A stretch of 64,000 nucleotides of DNA from Theropithecus gelada (Eukaryota; Chordata; Mammalia; Primates; Cercopithecidae): positions 57,571,888 to 57,635,887 of the forward strand of contig NC_037686.1 of NCBI RefSeq assembly GCF_003255815.1, written 5' to 3'. Below, in pieces: positions 22,803-33,559 of the stretch. The translations under genes were made by a program, and so were the position numbers. The notes under the pieces are model-generated. The model was not told the DNA's origin. It made no database searches and saw only the letters and a program-made list of their open reading frames with translations. Position 1 is the stretch's first letter. Every line of letters starts with the position of its first letter.

Positions 22803-23689
22803 GCAATCACATTTTAAATGCTGCTAGTGAACTGTGTAGAAGATGAAATTAAAAGCATAAAAACATGTAAAAATACACTAAATGAAATTAAATAGTACTC
22901 TACAATTTTAACAAAACGTATAGCATATGTATCCTTAAAATTACAAAATACTACTGAAATAAATCAAATATTGCCATTAAATAAACAGAGAGACACATCA
23001 TGTCCATAGAACGAAAGACTCTACATAGCACACAAATCAATGTTCCCTAGCTTGAGCTATAAATTTAACAGAATCTCAGAGTTTTTTTAAGACATAAACT
23101 TCAAAATGTATGTAGAAAAACAAAGGAATTTGTTTAGCAAAAACACTCTGTAAATAGTATGAAACTGGAGGGATTACTGTATTAAATATTATGGCTTAAT
23201 ACACAACTACAGTTACCAAGACAGTGTGATATTGGAGAGGAACAGGCTCACAGATCAATAGAAGAGAACAGAGAACTTAGAAATGAACCGACAAATATAC
23301 ATTCAAGTGATTTTTGATGAAAATGTGCAAGTGATCAAATGGAAGAATGACCACCAAATGGTGCTGGGACGTATGGACTTCTGTGGGCACAAATATGAAC
23401 CTCAACTGAATTCTTGCATCTCGCATTCAAATAAACGAAGAATGGGTCGCGAACTTCACTGTAAAATGCAAGATGTAAAACTACAAAACTTTTAGGAAAA
23501 TATTATCAAGACCCAGGCTTATTAAAGATTTCTTATGTTTGACAACAAAAGTATAATCCATAAATATTAAATCAATATATAGGACCTCATCAAAATTTTC
23601 TGTTAGACCCTGTTAAGAACATAAAAGCCAGCCTACAGATTAAAAATAATAATAATAATAATTGCAAATCACAAGTATTTTTTCCCCTT

Positions 23690-23788
23690 TTAAAAATCTT
23701 TTTATTTTGAAATAATTACAGACTTACAGGATGCTACAACAATAAATAGAGTCCTAGGAGCCCTCTTTTGTCTTCTCCAATGTGACTT
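23690..23788 (-). mobile_element. Short L1M 3' UTR fragment
   Basis: TTTTTATTTTGAAATAATTA CAGACTTACAGGATG followed by CTAGGAGCCCTCTTTTG resembles an old L1 3' UTR read antisense. It adjoins a second L1 tail. Confidence 0.45.
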
Positions 23789-24042
23789 TTTCTTAACTTT
23801 TATTTTAGGTTTGGGGTACATGTGCCAGTTTGTTATACAGGAAAATTGCACATGATAGGGGTTTGGTGTAGACTATTTTGACACTGTGGTAATAAGCACA
23901 GTACCCTCCACCATCACATAGACACCTGTTTCTGTTGTTCTCTTCTTTGTGTCCATGTGTACCCAATGTTTAGCTCCTGCTTATAAGTGAGACTATGTGG
24001 TATGTGGTTTCTGTTCCTGCATTAGTTTGCTTAGGGTATCAA
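23789..24042 (-). mobile_element. L1P 3' UTR, 5'-truncated, inside the L1M
   Basis: It reads antisense as TTTTAGGTTTGGGGTACATG, TTTGTTATACAGGAAAATTG, CACTGTGGTAATAAGCACAG and CTGCTTATAAGTGAGA, the hallmark of primate L1 3' ends. The host L1M resumes at about 24043. Confidence 0.8.
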
Positions 24043-24927
24043 GAACTAGCATCTAGTATACAAAGTACACTCAGAACTCAACAACTACAGAGCAGATATT
24101 CAAATCAGAAAATGGACAAAATTCATAACTAAGCACTTCACCAAAGAAGATATACGAGTGGAAAATCAGCACATGAAAGGATGTTCAGCATCACTAGCCA
24201 TTAGGAAAATAAAAATTAAAATGAAAATTAAATATTACCACATACCTATCTGAGTAGCTAACATAAGTTTTAAAAAATAATAGTGACAACACTAAATGCT
24301 GGCAAGGACACAGCATAACTGGATTACTGATACATAACAATGCAAAAATAAAAAGTGCAGACACTCAAAAACAGTTTAGCAGTTTCTTATGAAATTAAAT
24401 ATGCAATTACCATACAGCCTGGTAATTGCACTCCCAGGCATTTATCCCAGAGAAATGAAAACATATGTTCACATATACACAAATGCTTATGACAGCTTTA
24501 TTTATATTAGCAAATGTTGGAAACATCTCAATGTCCTTCAAACTGTTGACTGATTAAAAAAAGTAAACAAACACAAATCAACAAACTGTGCTACATCTAT
24601 GTGAAGACTTATGAAGCAATGAAAGGAAACCAACCACTGATACACACAACGACTTGGATAGATCTCAAGAGAACTATGCTGAGTGATATAAGCCAACCCC
24701 AATGAGTTACATACCGTATTATTTCTTATATACGATTCCTTTGTACATAGGTAAAGAACAGATTAGTGGTAGCCAGTGGATCATGACAGGGGAGTTGAGG
24801 TAGAAGGGTAGGAGGGACATAGTTGTGTTAATAAAAGGGTAGTATAAGGAATCTCTGTAATGATAGAATTGTGATGTTGGATATACCAATCTATACCTCC
24901 AATGAAACTGCATATAACTAAACATAT

Positions 24928-24928
<1 letters not shown>

Positions 24929-24962
<34 letters not shown>
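24929..24962. repeat. (CA)n microsatellite
   Basis: About 17 uninterrupted AC units within the L1M 3' UTR. Confidence 0.92.
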
Positions 24963-24966
<4 letters not shown>

Positions 24967-25151
24967 AAATACATGTAAAACTGAAAAATGTGAACAAGAG
25001 AGGTTAATTGCATCAATATCACTTTTCTGCTTGTGATATTGTACTATATCAAGTTTTTACCTTTGGGGAAACTGGGTAACTTTTGCACAAGATCGCTGTA
25101 TTATTTCTTACACTTGTATGCTGATATAAATGCATTTCAAAATAAACTTTA

Positions 25152-25444
25152 GGCCCAGCGGAGTGTCTCACGCCTATAATCCCAGCACTTTGGGAGGGTG
25201 AGGTGGGTGGATCGCCTGAGGTCAGGAGTTCGAGACCAGCCTGACTAACATGACGAAACCCCAACTCTACTACAAATAAAAAACTAGCCAAGCATTGGTG
25301 ACATGCACCTGTAGTCCCTGCTACTCAAGAGGCTGAGACAGAAAAATCACTTGAGCCCGGGAAGTAGAGACTGCATTGAGTCGAGATTGCGCCACTACAC
25401 TCCAGTCTGGGGGACAGAGTGAGACTCCATCTCAAAAACAAAAG
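25152..25444 (+). mobile_element. AluS/J at the L1M tail
   Basis: Complete dimer: GGCCCAGCGGAGTGTCTCAC, ATCGCCTGAGGTCAGGAGTT CGAGACC, right arm to GAGTGAGACTCCATCTCAAA with a short A-rich tail. It is inserted directly after the L1M end (AATAAACTTTA). Confidence 0.9.
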
Positions 25445-25484
25445 AATGAGCAAAAAATAATGTTTAATGAAAATGCCAGCTAGG

Positions 25485-26125
25485 AAAACACTAGGGAGAT
25501 TTCTCAAAAAATAAAAATAAAAATGAAACTATCATATGATCCAGCAATTCCATTTCTGGGCGTATAACCAAAGAAACTGAAATCAGCATCTTGAAGGTTG
25601 ACCTGAATTCCCATGTTCATTGCAGCATGATTTGCAACGCCAAGATATAAAATCAGCCTAACTGTCTATTGATGGATGAAAGGATACGCAAAATGTGGTG
25701 TACAATGCAATAATATTCAGTCTTTAAGTAAAAAGGGAAGCCTGGCAAATCCAACAATGTAGATTGTTGAATCTGGATGTGATGAACCTAGAGGACATAA
25801 TACTAAATGAAACGTATCAGCCACAAAGGGACAAATACCACATGATTCCGCTTGTATGAGGTATCTAGAAAAGTCAAACTCAGAGCCAGAGAGTAGAATA
25901 GTAGCTGCCAGGGCCTGGGAGGAGCCGAAATGAAGAGTCTCTGTCCAATAAGTACAAACTTTCAGTTGTGCAAGGTGAAGAGCATCGATGTACAACATTG
26001 TACTTATAGTTAACAGTACTATATTGTGTATTATATATTCTGTGCTAAAATTTTGTGAAGAGGGCAGACCCTATGTTACATATTCTTACCACCACCACAA
26101 CAAAATATAAATCTATAAATAAATA
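25485..26125 (+). mobile_element. L1MA/MB-type 3' end
   Basis: It runs from late ORF2 (CATATGATCCAGCAATTCCA TTTCTGGGCGTATA) through TGCAGCATGATTTGCAACGC and TTGATGGATGAAAGGATACG to a 3' UTR ending AACAAAATATAAATCTATAA ATAAA. No open frame is retained. Confidence 0.8.
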
Positions 26126-26129
26126 TCTA

Positions 26130-26600
26130 ATAGCAATGTACGAGAATTTCTTCTCGCATGCTTGTCGGTGCATAGTATTTTCATACATATTTTAAAAATA
26201 TTATCAATATTGTTCTTATTGTCTTAATTTGCATTCCCTTTATCTGCTGGGAAGCAGACCATCTTTTAATACGTTTGTTCATTGGCCATTAGAACTTCAT
26301 TTTCTGTGAAGTTCCAGTTCATATTGTTCGCTGTATTTTAATTTGGGTTTTGTCTTTTTCTTACTGATTCATAGGAATTCTGTATGTGTTCCCAATACTT
26401 ACATTTTGCTGGTTTGGGACAGTGTATATTCTCCCATCTCTGGCTTATCTCTTTGCGTCTTTGTTGCTGTTGTGGTGGTTGTTGTAGTATAAGCACTTTG
26501 TTTTCATGTAATCAAAATTATCATAATTATTACTTATGTTGTATGCTTCAGGGGTCTTGATTTAAAAATCTGTTATACCTTAGGATTGTAAATATGATCT
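26130..26600 (-). mobile_element. Ancient L1 ORF2 fragment
   Basis: Antisense ORF2 landmarks in order: TTTGCATTCCCTTTATCTGC, GTTTGTTCATTGGCCATTAG, TTTTTCTTACTGATTCATAG GAATTC, TTCATGTAATCAAAATTATC. Highly diverged. Confidence 0.6.
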
Positions 26601-28629
26601 ACCAAAAAGTGGTAACTAGAAGGAAAGGAGAACTAACTTACCATATTTAATAAACTTATTTAAAAGAATGAGGAGCAATTAGATAGAAAATTGTAGATCT
26701 GACCTACTTGTGAGGAGTGAGATGCTGCGGGGAGGGGACTCAGCTTCAGGAGGATCCTGGCAGATTGGCTTAATCATCTGTATTTAAGTTATGCGGCAAA
26801 TACTAGAGATTTAGCATTATTCTCACACTTTCATGTATATTCTTTGTATGAATTCATTAAATATTCAGATAATTTTTGATAAGAGTATCAGATAGGATGT
26901 CACAAAATGACAACAAATAAGACTAAGGATTAAATACTGAAATCAGACTAGAGTAGTAAATGTAGACACTGACAAATTATAAAACTAATCCAGTTGTCAA
27001 TAGGTGAATCTCAACTCAAAGGGAAAACGTAATTATAAAATGCTCATTTAAAGGAGTGACGGTATTTTCTTTCATTGTTTCATTTCAAAGAAATGCAATG
27101 CCTCACTAATCCAATTTTACTTGTATTACTAGAATCTTTTGTGGAAAATTTCCTCGCCACCCCCACCCTGTTTCACAGACAACTCTTCCAAGTTTGGGTC
27201 AGACTCTCTTGTGATTAGCCATTGTTCCCTGTTTATAGCTCTGTCAGAACAATTACATATGCTTCTTTGTCACTAACCTTTCAGGTCTTTATCAGCAGGC
27301 GTCCGGTGCAATGCATTCCATACTGTAGAAACTGTACACATATTTGCCGAATAATTAAGGAACAAATACTTGTATAAATAAATGACAAAGAAGCAATTGC
27401 AGCTTATTTTCCGGTGATTAAATACAATATATTCAGCAATTCAAATACATTTCAAATACATTTAACATAGCATTTGAAAAATTATTTGATCCAATGTCTC
27501 CCTACATATTTTAAAAACCTTTTTCCGTAGGAAAAAAAAGCATTCATTGGGCCTCAAAGATATGTCTCAGGTTTTTGAGAGATGACTAATTAAAATAAAA
27601 GGGTGGGTATACTTGTAATTTATGTCAATAGTGCTTGAAATAACTTAGGAAAGTGCTTAGGCCACTGGGAGTCTCTTAATAATCCACTGCAGGAGTTTCA
27701 AAGCATCCATCTCTCGCTCAAGGCACAATGGTATGCCCTGATCTGCACTCACTTTGAACCAACTGCATGCCTCTAAATATTTAATTTACAAAGCTGTCAG
27801 TAGGCATTACAATTGTATGAAAAGACTAAAGGTTTCATTCATTTTTATGTAAAGCAAGATTATGAAAAGAAAAATGAGCGTAAGATTCCCAGTACACTTC
27901 TGGCAAACTGGAAGCAACAGGCTTCATTTGCAGCTAATGACTGAGTAGACGTAAAACTAAGCGAAGAAACGATGCAAGGCGCCCGAAACAGAAAGCGCAC
28001 AGATGGAGCAAGCAGGTGGCGTGAACGCAGCAGGAGCTGATGATGAACAGAATACTGATGGTAGGAAAATATGACCAGATTCCATAAAAGTCAGATGTAT
28101 TTCAGCAGAGGCTACTAAATTTTAGAGGACAGAATCAGAAACCCATCTGGGGCACTTATGGTTGATATAGGAAAGTTACCGGCATTGAAAACAATGCAAT
28201 GCCTCTGTCTTATTGAACAAGGAATTTGGTATAAGTCACCAGGATTGAGTCATTATTTGTAATTTTGTTGTGGACCTTGAATGGAAACCTTTTTGTTAGG
28301 TAATATTTAAGAGAGTATTTTTGTATACAGCTAAAGAGATGAATATGTATTTTCTATGAAGTGCGGTAGCCTGAGGTATTTTATAAAATAAAGGGCAAAA
28401 GTAAAAGAAGTATGTCTATCTTCAACCTAATTGGTGGTAACCCTTGATGTGTCACCAAAATTTTGAATAAGTCTCCTACAAAATAAAACACATTCATACA
28501 GAAACGTGTCAAAAAAATTAAAAAACACTGAGAGCTTGCACATACTATGAAATACTGTTGTTGGAGACAGAAGTAGAAAGAGAAAATTGAACAAAATCAT
28601 CCTCTTCCTTTTTGTTTAGACTATGAGAT
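26601..28629. other. Repeat-poor sequence
   Basis: No named repeat or gene was recognised over 2 kb, which is unusual for this window. It includes the candidate conserved block at 27150-27420 and a short GC-rich patch at 27975-28025 (AAGGCGCCCGAAACAGAAAG). Confidence 0.45.
27150..27420. other. Candidate conserved noncoding element
   Basis: Repeat-free, compositionally complex sequence. It has several SOX-like sites (CATTGTT near 27221, ACAATTAC near 27250, ACAAAG near 27386), a forkhead-like TGTTTATAG (27231), and a TEAD-like CATTCCAT (27314). The motifs are short, so the call is inference from composition and clustering. Confidence 0.25.
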
Positions 28630-28645
28630 AACTTAAAACTATTTT

Positions 28646-28941
28646 TTTTTTTTTTTTTGAAACAGAGTCTCGCTCTGCCGCCCAGGCTGGAGTGCAATGG
28701 CCGGATCTCAGCTCACTGCAAGCTCCGCCTCCCGGGTTCACGCCATTCTCCTGCCTCAGCCTCCCGAGTAGCTGGGACTACAGGCGCCCGCCACCTCGCC
28801 CGGCTAGTTTTTTGTATTTTTTTAGTAGAGACGGGGTTTCACCGTGTTAGCCGGGATGGTCTCGATCTCCTGACCTCGTGATCCGCCCGCCTCGGCCTCC
28901 CAAAGTGCTGGGATTACAGGCTTGAGCCACTGCGCCCGGCC
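28646..28941 (-). mobile_element. AluYR (Old World monkey AluY lineage)
   Basis: Full-length antisense AluY with the Old World monkey diagnostic bases: ATGGCCGGATCTCAGCTC (GATCCGG on the element strand) and TTACAGGCTTGAGCCAC (CTCAAGCCTG on the element strand), plus CACCTCGCCCGGCTAG. Target-site duplication AACTTAAAACTATTTT is perfect over 16 bp (28630-28645 and 28942-28957), so the insertion is young. Confidence 0.96.
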
Positions 28942-29393
28942 AACTTAAAACTATTTTAAGTAGTTTGTCACCAAAATGTTATTTCAAACCCTAATTTAAA
29001 AATCAGCTTAAAATGATCATGAATCACTTAAATTTAGCTTATACATTGCATAATATTAATGTACCATCCATATCACCTATGGAAACCTCTGAGGAATTGT
29101 CTAAGGCTTCAGTGGATGTAATTTACATGACACAGACTCAGCTCTTTTCATAGTTGTTCCTCCTGTTTGATCAGGAAAACAAATTGTTATGCTTTCATGC
29201 ATATTCTAATTTTATATAGATTACTAAATAATATGAATCTGGTCTACAATTAGCACAGTAGAGTCAATAAATCTGTAAAAGTGATTTTACAAAAAAGTCG
29301 ATTTATCAATTTCATATGAAATGCATACCTCATAGAGATTAATGCCCAGGTCTTTTGGCCTGGTAAATCAGTATGTAAAAAATACTAATACGC

Positions 29394-29691
29394 GGCCGGG
29401 CGCGGTGGCTCAAGCCTGTAATCCCAGCACTTTGGGAGGCCGAGATGGGCGGATCACGAGGTCAGGAGATCGAGACCATCCTGGCTAAACCGGTGAAACC
29501 CCGTCTCTACTAAAAAATACAAAAAACTAGCCGGGCGAGGTGGTGGGCGCCTGTAGTCCCAGCTAGTCGGGAGGCTGAGGCAGGAGAATGGCGTAAACCC
29601 GGGAGGCGGAGCTTGCAGTGAGCTGAGATCCGGTCACTGCACTCCAGCCTGGGCGACAGAGCGAGACTCCGTCTCAAAAAAAAAAAAAAAA
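29394..29691 (+). mobile_element. AluYR (Old World monkey AluY lineage)
   Basis: Full-length sense AluY: CGGTGGCTCAAGCCTGTAAT, GCCGGGCGAGGTGGTGGGCG, GAATGGCGTAAACCCGGG and GAGCTGAGATCCGGTCACTG, the AluYR diagnostic set. Perfect 17-bp duplication AAAAAATACTAATACGC at 29377-29393 and 29692-29708. It faces the AluYR at 28646-28941 across about 450 bp. Confidence 0.96.
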
Positions 29692-29879
29692 AAAAAATAC
29701 TAATACGCAAACTGAAAAATCATTCATTTGAGAAATAAATATGCAGTTCAGGAACATTAGGGATAAAGCATAGCAAAAAAAAATTTGTGGTATAAATCAA
29801 AATTCAAGGTGTTGACTTAAAAATTGTGATATTTGGTACATTGTAAATTGTAAAGATTTTTTCACTGGTAAATTTTCTT

Positions 29880-30191
29880 CTCTTTTTTCTTTTTTCTTTT
29901 TTTTTTTTTTTTTTTGAGACGGAGTCTCGCTGGCCCAGGCTGGAGGGTGGTGTCGCGATCTCGGCTCACTGCAAGCTCCGCCTCCGGGTTCACGCCATTC
30001 TCCTGCCTCAGCCTCCCGAGTAGCTGGGACTACAGGCGCCCGCCACCACGCCCGGCTAATTTTTTGTATTTTCGGTAGAGACGAGGTTTCACCGTGTTAG
30101 CCAGGATGGTCTCGATCTCCTGACCTCGTGATCCGCCCGCCTCGGCCTCCCAGAGTGCTAGGTCTACAGGCATAGCCACCACGCCCAGTCT
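29880..30191 (-). mobile_element. AluY
   Basis: Antisense AluY with the standard CGCGATCTCGGCTCACTGCA rather than the AluYR variant, and a small deletion in CGCTGGCCCAGGCTGG. Flanking duplication TTCAYTGGTAAATTTTCTT (29861-29879 and 30192-30210, one mismatch). Confidence 0.94.
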
Positions 30192-30210
30192 TTCATTGGT
30201 AAATTTTCTT

Positions 30211-30800
30211 TCTGAAATACATATTCAGAAAATCCAAGGATCAGATATTATAGTTTATGAACACAAATAAGAAAGTAATTTAAAAATAATTTTAAAGGGA
30301 AATCTAGAATTTGCTTATCTCCCTATTTCGTGATATGAAGCAAAAGGCTTAATCCATTATTGTGAAATCTGGCATGCATAAACTTTAAATGATACACTCT
30401 TGGTTCTTAGGCTACTTTCAATCTAGGAATATATAAAAAATCATCATATATATTTCAAATGAAATAAATATGTATATCTAATAATATATGGAAATCAGAA
30501 AAATTATCTTAATGTTTTCAATGTTTTATCTCATATATGTATTGATTTAACACATTTCTTCCTCATAAATATTACTACGTGAAAATGACTTTTAAAATGA
30601 TCATCCACACACATAAATAATAATATACAATTTCCCTTTTAAAAAATTCTTGAAATGCATTTATTGGGAGAAATACTACTGATAATACTGCAATGGGAAA
30701 TGAATGACAAAGGTGCAGTACTGGTAATAGAAATGAAATGAAAGACAAATTAGAATTTTCAAAAGTTTTTTGCGTTTATAAAGAATTGTAGCAAGGGAAG
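30211..30800. other. Unassigned AT-rich sequence
   Basis: No repeat or gene was recognised. Confidence 0.4.
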
Positions 30801-31257
30801 TGTCAGGAGGTGAATTGTGACCCCTAAAAAGACACATTCACATCCTCCTTTCTGGGACTTTTAAATGTGACCTTATTTTGAAATGACATAACCTAGATAA
30901 ATTGAGGTCAGACTGAAGGTAGACGGGCCCTTCATCCAATATGGCTGCTTTTCCTATGAAATGAAAAGGCAGAGACCAGACACGCTGAGAGGGAAGATGG
31001 AGTGTGTGACAACAGAGCCAGAGTTTGGAGTGTTGCAACTTCAAGCCAAGAAACACCAAGAAATCGCTGGCAACCTCCAGAAGCCAGGAGTAATGCATGA
31101 GACATGTTATCCCTCTGAGCCCCCCAAGAAGAAGCAACCCTGCAGACACCTGAATTTTGGATGTCTGGCCTTTGGTGCTGTGAAAGAATAATTTTTTGTT
31201 GTTTTAAGCCACTCAGTTTGTACTGCTTCCTTATGACACCCTTAGCAAACTAACACA
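30801..31257 (+). mobile_element. Solo LTR, MLT1-type MaLR
   Basis: Begins TGTCAGGAGGTGAATTGTGA CCCC, then AATGTGACCTTATTTTGAAA, GGGCCCTTCATCCAATATGG, CACCTGAATTTTGGATGTCT and TGTTGTTTTAAGCCACTCAG, ending AAACTAACACA. Order and length (about 457 bp) fit MLT1. The open frames on both strands here are shadows of the LTR. Confidence 0.85.
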
Positions 31258-31728
31258 GGGGAAGAAAAGTCTCCAAAATGTCAACACTGAGTTAAAGAGT
31301 GACTAATAGAAAGTTAAAGAGGGCCAATAAAACTGGCAGAAGGAACTGTTTCTTTATGTGGACTAAACTTTATTTCTTTTAGAAATTTGGATGCTAATTT
31401 TTTCCCGTGACATGCAAGAGTCGAAAGTATCCCATTGGCATTTTTAAGAACATTTCCTTTATGTTGTAATGGCACTTTATGCACTTTTATGTCATAGAAT
31501 TTACCTATTGAATGATAACTGAATATTTGTCTTTCTATTTTTTTTTTCCATTTTACTGTCAATCATTAAAGATAGAGCCTTCACACTTTCAAATTCTGAG
31601 TAAACAATACAGTGTTGAAAAATAAGTGAGTGGGTGATAGCAGGTTTATATTAATGGAATGAATGAATAAGGGAACAAAAGCCAAGCTTTGGAATAGAAC
31701 TTAGGGAGTGACCAGTATATGCCCTTGG
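31258..31728. other. Unassigned sequence
   Basis: No repeat or gene was recognised between the two MLT1-type LTRs. Confidence 0.4.
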
Positions 31729-32362
31729 AAAAATGAGTACAGCTCCTCAAAGATACTCAGGTTCTAATCTCTGAGACCTGCAGCTAACTATGTTAAGTTG
31801 CATTGCAACAGTGACTGCAGAGGTAATTAAAATTACACACCTTAAAACAGGGAAGTTTCCTTAGATTATCCAGGTGGGATAAATCTTATCGTGTGAGACC
31901 TATGAAGCTGAGAATTTTCTCCAGTCAGAAATAGCAAAGATGCAGCAGAAGGAAAAATCAGATAAATTAGAAGCATGAGAAGGTCTTGATTCTCTGCTGC
32001 AGGTTAGGAGAAGGAGGAGAGAATGATGAAGACCCCGGGCAGATGTCAGTTGCTGAGAGGCTTTCAGATGACAGCCAGCGAGGGAATGTGAAACTCAGTC
32101 CCATAACCACAGCGAACTGAATTCTGCCAAGATAGGAATCATCCTGGAAGCACATTCTCTCCTCAGAGCTTCCAGATAATATCCCAGGCTGCTGGGCACT
32201 TTGATTTCTGCCTTTTTGTAGAGGAAGCTGAAAAACTGGATAAGTATACCTAGACCCCTGATCTACAGAAACTGTGGGAAGAAAATGTTTTAAAAATGTA
32301 TTGTTTAAAACTGCTTAAATTGGTGATAATTTGCTACAGCAGCACAAGAAAACTAATACATA
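31729..32362 (+). mobile_element. MLT1-type MaLR LTR, more diverged
   Basis: It contains CAGCTCCTCAAAGATACTCA, TTAGATTATCCAGGTGGGAT, TCTCTCCTCAGAGCTTCCAG, ATAATTTGCTACAGCAGCAC and AAGAAAACTAATAC in LTR order. It is in the same orientation as the preceding MLT1, but the two are different in sequence and are independent insertions. Confidence 0.7.
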
Positions 32363-32423
32363 GAGAACATTTACATATTCAAATGAGTAAAAGTCCCAAA
32401 GAATTTAAAGAATACCATAGAAG

Positions 32424-33089
32424 TGAGGCAGGAGAATGTGGAAAATGAGGCAGGAGAATAGCAAAAGGAATTAAAAGTTGGATAAAGGGTGGAATGAGTA
32501 AAAGCAGAGAGGAGAAGCAAGGTGAAGGGGCAGGTGAGCAACAAGCAAGGTAAGAGGCAAAAGTTAAGCAGCCAAAACAGAAAGTAAGATTTTAAAAAAT
32601 GTGGGAAAGGAAACCAAGGTCAGCAAGGTCTAGATCAAACCAGTAAGGGGCAGAGTTTTTGGGTAAGGTATGCACATTAAGGAGAAAAAGTATTCTTAAT
32701 ACAACACTGTGTGATAATCAGTTCATTACAGCTTATGCATCAGGACTGCATATCATGCATGCACTCAAAATTACGGGATGGAGGTGACCATCCTCCATGG
32801 TCACAAGGGCCAAAGAAAGCAACACATCTTTTAATCAAAAGGCAGACACTGGCTAGAGATTAGGCAGCCATGGGAAGAGAAGGAAAAAATAATCACATGA
32901 ATAGACCCAAAGTACAGCAAACTGAGGCTGATCTCATCTTGCAGAGGTCAGTCCGCTGTCCCCCTCCGAGAGTTAATACACTGTGCTTAATACACTTTTG
33001 CTGCTTTGCTTTGCTATCTGTATGTGTCACATCCAATTCTTTGTTTGGGAAAACAAGAGCCTGGACCTGCAAGGCACCATCTGGTAACA
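32424..33089 (+). mobile_element. Solo LTR of a class I endogenous retrovirus (MER4/MER61-like)
   Basis: A 666-bp element starting TGAGGCAGGAGAAT and ending ATCTGGTAACA, bounded by an exact 4-bp duplication GAAG (32420-32423 and 33090-33093), the usual class I target-site length. The 3' third has U5-like sequence CTTTTGCTGCTTTGCTTTGC TATCTG and GAGCCTGGACCTGCAAGGCA CC. No internal region remains. The subfamily is not certain. Confidence 0.72.
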
Positions 33090-33114
33090 GAAGTTTGAGG
33101 ACAACGTGAGAATT

Positions 33115-33325
33115 TCAGAGCCAGTCTCCCTGGTTTCAAATTGCAGCTCTGTAACACATTGCTTTTCACAGTTGGGGTAATTTATTTACCCTAATTCTTA
33201 GTTTTCATATCTGTAAAACAGGGAGAACTTTTTTTTCTTAAAAAGTTCTTCAGCAGGTAAAATCAAAATTGATTAGTGTAAATAATGAGCTTAAAATAAT
33301 GCCCAACATGTGGTAACTAACAAAA
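33115..33325 (-). mobile_element. MIR SINE
   Basis: Antisense MIR: CCAGTCTCCCTGGTTTCAAA, TGCAGCTCTGTAACACATTG, ATATCTGTAAAACAGGGAGA, ending AATGCCCAACATGTGG. A T-run lies in the middle. Confidence 0.6.
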
Positions 33326-33559
33326 AATGAGTTATTTTTATTATTGTTATTATAATGATCATTTAGGGGCAAGAGGATTAAACACCCAGACTAGTATAAT
33401 AAGCATCCAATATGTGCTTATTAAACAAGCAAAATTAATATGTTAATGAAAGAAATAAAGAAATGAGAGTAAATAGCAGTCATAAAGGTCTGAACTTCAG
33501 ATTAGAAGAGTATAATGAAATTTGAAGCAAGAAAGACTTTCAAAAAATGTGACAGTAAA

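Larger units (their letters stand above)
20215..25149 (+). mobile_element. Long ancient L1 (L1M) with nested insertions
   Basis: Diverged ORF2 sequence starts in the endonuclease region (ATCAATCTGTCAGGTAATCA, CTAAATGTGTATGTACCAAG, GAAGTCCACAATCATAACTG), continues through the RT and C-terminal parts (ACATTCAAGTGATTTTTGAT, ACCAAATGGTGCTGGGAC, TTTATTTATATTAGCAAATG), and ends in an L1M 3' UTR (GGGGAAACTGGGTAAC, TGTATTATTTCTTACA). It is interrupted by AluJ copies at 21671-21985 and 22540-22802 and by L1 tails at 23690-24042. Many stops; no open ORF2. Confidence 0.85.

Noticed and set aside
28657..28881. Open frames in Alu copies (also 38766-38993, 43542-43850, 55590-55793, 22431-22817)
   Set aside because: They are the familiar translations of antisense Alu sequence and do not indicate exons; no splice context was supported.
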